Of a DNA stretch of 8,036 nt, positions 5,855 through 8,036 are shown piece by piece. The stretch comes from Gammaproteobacteria bacterium. GTDB lineage: Bacteria; Pseudomonadota; Gammaproteobacteria; SZUA-229. Location: positions 1-8,036 of the forward strand of contig JACPVK010000078.1 of assembly GCA_016191795.1 (NCBI GenBank), written 5' to 3'. Both the position numbers and the translations under genes were made by a program. How positions within the stretch are numbered: position 1 is the stretch's first letter; every line of letters begins with the position of its first letter. A model generated the notes under the pieces. That model was given only the letters and a program-made list of their open reading frames with translations, was not told where the DNA came from and made no database searches.

Positions 5855-5886
5855 AACGCAAATAAAAGCGGAATAAACGCAAATAA
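5855..5886. repeat. Two 11-bp direct repeats, 21-bp period
   Basis: AACGCAAATAA occurs at 5855-5865 and exactly again at 5876-5886, just after the gdh stop, in AT-rich DNA. The 21-base period is about two helical turns, so the copies would present on the same DNA face. It may be an operator pair, a small duplication or chance; nothing else identifies it. Confidence 0.5.
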
Positions 5887-5893
5887 GGCTTTT

Positions 5894-5920
5894 AGCTTAT
5901 AAGCTTTGCATTTGTGCAAA
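5894..5920. repeat. Short palindrome and adjoining small hairpin
   Basis: AGCTTATAAGCT (5894-5905) is a perfect 12-bp palindrome. Adjoining it, sharing T5905, TTTGCA (5905-5910) and TGCAAA (5915-5920) can form a 6-bp stem with a TTTG loop. Neither is followed by a T-run, so they are not a standard terminator. They begin a cluster of inverted repeats between gdh and polB. Confidence 0.45.
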
Positions 5921-5922
5921 CC

Positions 5923-5945
5923 GGGACTGACCTGAGGTCAGTCCC
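5923..5945. repeat. Perfect 10-bp inverted repeat (REP-like hairpin)
   Basis: GGGACTGACC (5923-5932) and GGTCAGTCCC (5936-5945) are perfect complements around a three-base TGA loop, giving a strong GC-rich hairpin. No T-run follows, so a plain Rho-independent terminator is unlikely. Short GC-rich palindromes containing GTCAG are typical of REP-type repeats mobilised by REP-associated tyrosine transposases; assignment here is inference because only one copy is in view. Confidence 0.6.
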
Positions 5946-5962
5946 CTGCCTAAGATAACGCA

Positions 5963-5977
5963 GGCTCTCAGCGAGCC
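5963..5977. repeat. Small GC hairpin
   Basis: GGCTC (5963-5967) pairs with GAGCC (5973-5977) around TCAGC. It is short and without a T-run, and is one more inverted repeat in the gdh-polB spacer. Confidence 0.35.
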
Positions 5978-5990
5978 GATTAAATATTGC

Positions 5991-6050
5991 CACAGAGACG
6001 CATAGCACACAGATAAGTCATATTTACTCTGTGTACTCTGCGTCTCTGTG
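5991..6050. repeat. 60-bp imperfect palindrome with CTCTGYGT units (dispersed-repeat-like)
   Basis: The outer arms CACAGAGACGCA (5991-6002) and TGCGTCTCTGTG (6039-6050) are perfect 12-base complements. After a 4-by-4 mismatch, the inner arms ACACAGA (6007-6013) and TCTGTGT (6028-6034) pair again over a 14-base AT-rich loop. The right side carries three near-tandem octamers: CTCTGTGT (6027), CTCTGCGT (6036) and CTCTGTGT (6044). The form resembles dispersed palindromic intergenic repeats built from CTCTGTG that I know from many environmental proteobacteria, with possible terminator or transcript-stabilising effects. It is not coding and has no transposase. Confidence 0.65.
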
Positions 6051-6115
6051 TCAAAATACGCCGTATCCGGTTTGAGCTGATTTCAGCCGCCACTTCTAAT
6101 TGACGATAATATTCT

Positions 6116-8036
6116 GTGACCAAAGCCTTTCTTCTTACCCGCCAATGGCTGGATACCCCTGACGGTATTCAACTGGAATTCTGGTTCAATACCGAACAGG
6201 GTGCGCGCAAGCTGGTTATCCAGCAACAGCAGGCGGTATTTTTTATTCCACAAACCGATGCACCCAATACTCAACAACTTCTGTCAAAACGCTGGCCATA
6301 CGAAATTAAAAACCTGCAACTCAGAACCTTCGAGGATTTGCCGGTAGCCGGTGTTTATTTTAAATCGCAATCACATCTCTATCAGGCGCGCGAGCTGTTA
6401 CAGCAACACAATATTCGTTGCCTGGAAAATGACATTCGCCCGACAGATCGTTATCTGACAGAACGCTTTATTACCGGCCCGGTTGAAATCAACACCATCA
6501 CAAACAAAATAACTCCCGCCGACTACACGCCAGAATTAAAAACATTGTCACTGGATATTGAAACCGGCTGGAATAATAACCAGCTCTACGCCATAGGCTT
6601 TGTCAGCCCGCAGCATAATCGTGTCCTGATGATCGGTGACGGGAAAAATACCGACACTATTGAATATTGCCAGGATGAAGTCACGCTGATTAAACAGTTT
6701 CTGGCATGGATAGAGCGCATTGATCCGGACATCATTATTGGCTGGAATGTGGTGCAGTTTGATTTTCGTTTTTTACAACAAAAATGCGAACAGTTGAAAA
6801 TTCCGTTTCACATTGGCCGGGAAAGGTCGCTGCCGGTGTGGCGTCAGGCACAGGATGAAACCAGTCATTATTTTTTGTTAATACCCGGCCGCGTGGTACT
6901 CGATGGCATCGATTCATTAAAAACAGCCACCTGGCAGTTCAACAGCTACTCACTGGAATCCGTTGCCAGCGAATTACTCGGTCGCGGCAAATTAATCAAG
7001 GCCGAAGAAAGCCGCGATCCGCTCTATAAAGCAAAAGAAATTACGCAACTGTTTCTGCACGACAAACCCGCACTCGCCGCCTATAACCTGGAAGACTGCC
7101 AGCTGGTATGGGAAATTTTTGAACGCACCGATCTGATTCACTTCGCCATTGAACGCGCGCGCCTCACCGGCCTGGAAATGGATCGCAGTGGCGGTTCGGT
7201 GGCGGCCTTCGAAAATTTATATTTACCCAAACTGCATCGCAAGGGTTATGTCGCACCCAACATCGGCGACCACCACGACAGCCTCACCGCACCCGGCGGT
7301 TATGTCATGGATTCGCAACCGGGTTTGTATGACAGCGTGCTGGTACTGGATTATAAAAGTCTGTATCCCAGCATCATTCGTACTTTCAAAATTGACCCTT
7401 ACGGCATGATCGCAGCGCAAACTCAAACCGCTGAAAATATTATTCCCGGCTTCAATGGTGCTGCCTTCTCCAAATCTGAAAATATATTACCCGACATCAT
7501 CACCCAGCTCTGGCAGGCACGCGATGACGCCAAACAACAAAAAAACAAGGCGCTGTCACAGGCCATCAAAATCATCATGAATTCATTCTACGGCGTACTT
7601 GGCACACCGGGTTGTCGCATGCACGATTCAAAATTAACCAGCTCCATTACCTTGCGTGGCCATGAAATTATCAAACAAACCGTGCGCCTGATTGAGCAAT
7701 ACGGCTACCCGGTCATCTACGGCGATACCGACTCGGTTTTTGTGTCACTGCGCAACCTGCACACCAATACCCAGGCTGATGCCATCGGCCATGAACTGGT
7801 GAAACTGATTAACGATTACTGGAAACAACATCTCATCGAAGCATACAGCATTGAATGTTTTCTGGAAGTGCAATACGAAACCCACTACCAGCGTTTCTTC
7901 ATGCCCACCGCACGCGGCAGCGACAAAGGCAGCAAAAAACGCTATGCCGGATTAATTACCGATCACAACGGTGTTGAATCCATAAAATTCAAAGGTCTGG
8001 AAAACGTACGTACCGACTGGACCGAACTCGCCAGAA
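6116..8036 (+). CDS. polB: DNA polymerase II, family B (partial, C-terminus beyond window)
   Basis: Pol II performs repair and translesion synthesis with 3'-5' proofreading. The 640 visible codons follow E. coli PolB (783 residues) along their whole length. Start context MTKAFLLTRQWLDTP matches the E. coli N-terminus, so the GTG at 6116 is the start; an in-frame stop at 6107-6109 excludes anything earlier. Exonuclease motifs: Exo I SLDIET (Asp147, Glu149), Exo II IIGWNVVQFD (Asn211, Asp216), Exo III YNLED (Tyr323, Asp327). Polymerase motifs: A DYKSLYPSIIR (Asp412), B KIIMNSFYG (485-493), C YGDTDS (Asp537, Asp539), then SKKRYAGL and KGLENVRTDW near the edge. All catalytic residues in view are intact. 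No Shine-Dalgarno is visible before the GTG. About 145 residues, mostly the thumb, lie beyond the window. Confidence 0.96.
   Translation, partial: MTKAFLLTRQWLDTPDGIQLEFWFNTEQGARKLVIQQQQAVFFIPQTDAPNTQQLLSKRWPYEIKNLQLRTFEDLPVAGVYFKSQSHLYQARELLQQHNIRCLENDIRPTDRYLTERFITGPVEINTITNKITPADYTPELKTLSLDIETGWNNNQLYAIGFVSPQHNRVLMIGDGKNTDTIEYCQDEVTLIKQFLAWIERIDPDIIIGWNVVQFDFRFLQQKCEQLKIPFHIGRERSLPVWRQAQDETSHYFLLIPGRVVLDGIDSLKTATWQFNSYSLESVASELLGRGKLIKAEESRDPLYKAKEITQLFLHDKPALAAYNLEDCQLVWEIFERTDLIHFAIERARLTGLEMDRSGGSVAAFENLYLPKLHRKGYVAPNIGDHHDSLTAPGGYVMDSQPGLYDSVLVLDYKSLYPSIIRTFKIDPYGMIAAQTQTAENIIPGFNGAAFSKSENILPDIITQLWQARDDAKQQKNKALSQAIKIIMNSFYGVLGTPGCRMHDSKLTSSITLRGHEIIKQTVRLIEQYGYPVIYGDTDSVFVSLRNLHTNTQADAIGHELVKLINDYWKQHLIEAYSIECFLEVQYETHYQRFFMPTARGSDKGSKKRYAGLITDHNGVESIKFKGLENVRTDWTELAR

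Larger units (their letters stand above)
5835..6115. other. Repeat-rich gdh-polB intergenic region
   Basis: These 281 bases hold no gene that I can support. They contain, in order, an 11-bp direct-repeat pair, a 12-bp palindrome with a small hairpin, a 10-bp perfect stem, a 5-bp stem and the 60-bp palindrome. Then comes about 65 bases of plain sequence before the polB start, with a GATAAT hexamer at 6105-6110 that could be a -10 box. No CTGT-N8-ACAG LexA box is visible, although polB is SOS-induced in E. coli. Confidence 0.7.

Noticed and set aside
6027..6051. CTCTGYGT triplet as a CRISPR array or tandem satellite
   Set aside because: Units are only eight bases with no spacers, and they are explained as one side of the palindrome.
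5991..6115. LexA box upstream of polB
   Set aside because: I searched for CTG-N10-CAG and CTGT-N8-ACAG by eye and found no acceptable match.
6083..7426. Minus-strand open frames and a plus-strand frame opposite or within polB
   Set aside because: They overlap polB, whose motifs are complete and in one frame, and show no family features.

Overview
The window looks like chromosomal DNA from a gammaproteobacterium. The evidence is a Pol II-type DNA polymerase close to E. coli PolB, a SlyD with the enterobacterial-type His/Cys tail, a class I PurE, and CRP- and sigma70-like sites. Genus cannot be fixed from this sequence; a Cellvibrio- or Alteromonas-like lineage is only a guess. Most of the content is ordinary core metabolism. 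I saw no integrase, transposase gene, CRISPR array, rRNA or tRNA.

Layout. 1-214 (minus): N-terminal part of purE, running off the left edge. 356-1279 (plus): an extended SDR nucleotide-sugar epimerase, divergent from purE. 1280-2200 (minus): a VanZ-like membrane protein with a C-terminal beta-rich domain; its stop codon abuts the epimerase stop with no spacer. 2201-2336: divergent regulatory region with a perfect CRP-type TGTGA-N6-TCACA box. 2337-2657 and 2654-2908 (plus): two unrecognised small proteins that overlap by ATGA and are distant paralogues of each other. 2993-3565 (plus): slyD. 3575-4315 (minus, convergent with slyD): a short spermidine synthase-like/methyltransferase-fold protein whose 3' coding end contains the slyD terminator. 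4413-5834 (plus): glutamate dehydrogenase. 5835-6115: a repeat-rich intergenic region with direct repeats and several hairpins, including a 60-bp imperfect palindrome. 6116-8036 (plus): polB, starting at GTG and truncated by the right edge.

How the genes relate. The epimerase and the VanZ-like protein could both belong to surface polysaccharide or cell-envelope biology, but they are convergent, so this is only a neighbourhood hint. PurE (purine synthesis), SlyD (folding and metal delivery), GDH (nitrogen/carbon junction) and Pol II (translesion and repair synthesis) are independent transcription units. The least explained parts are the coupled paralogous small-protein pair behind the CRP-like box, the VanZ/beta-sandwich fusion, and the palindromic repeats between gdh and polB.
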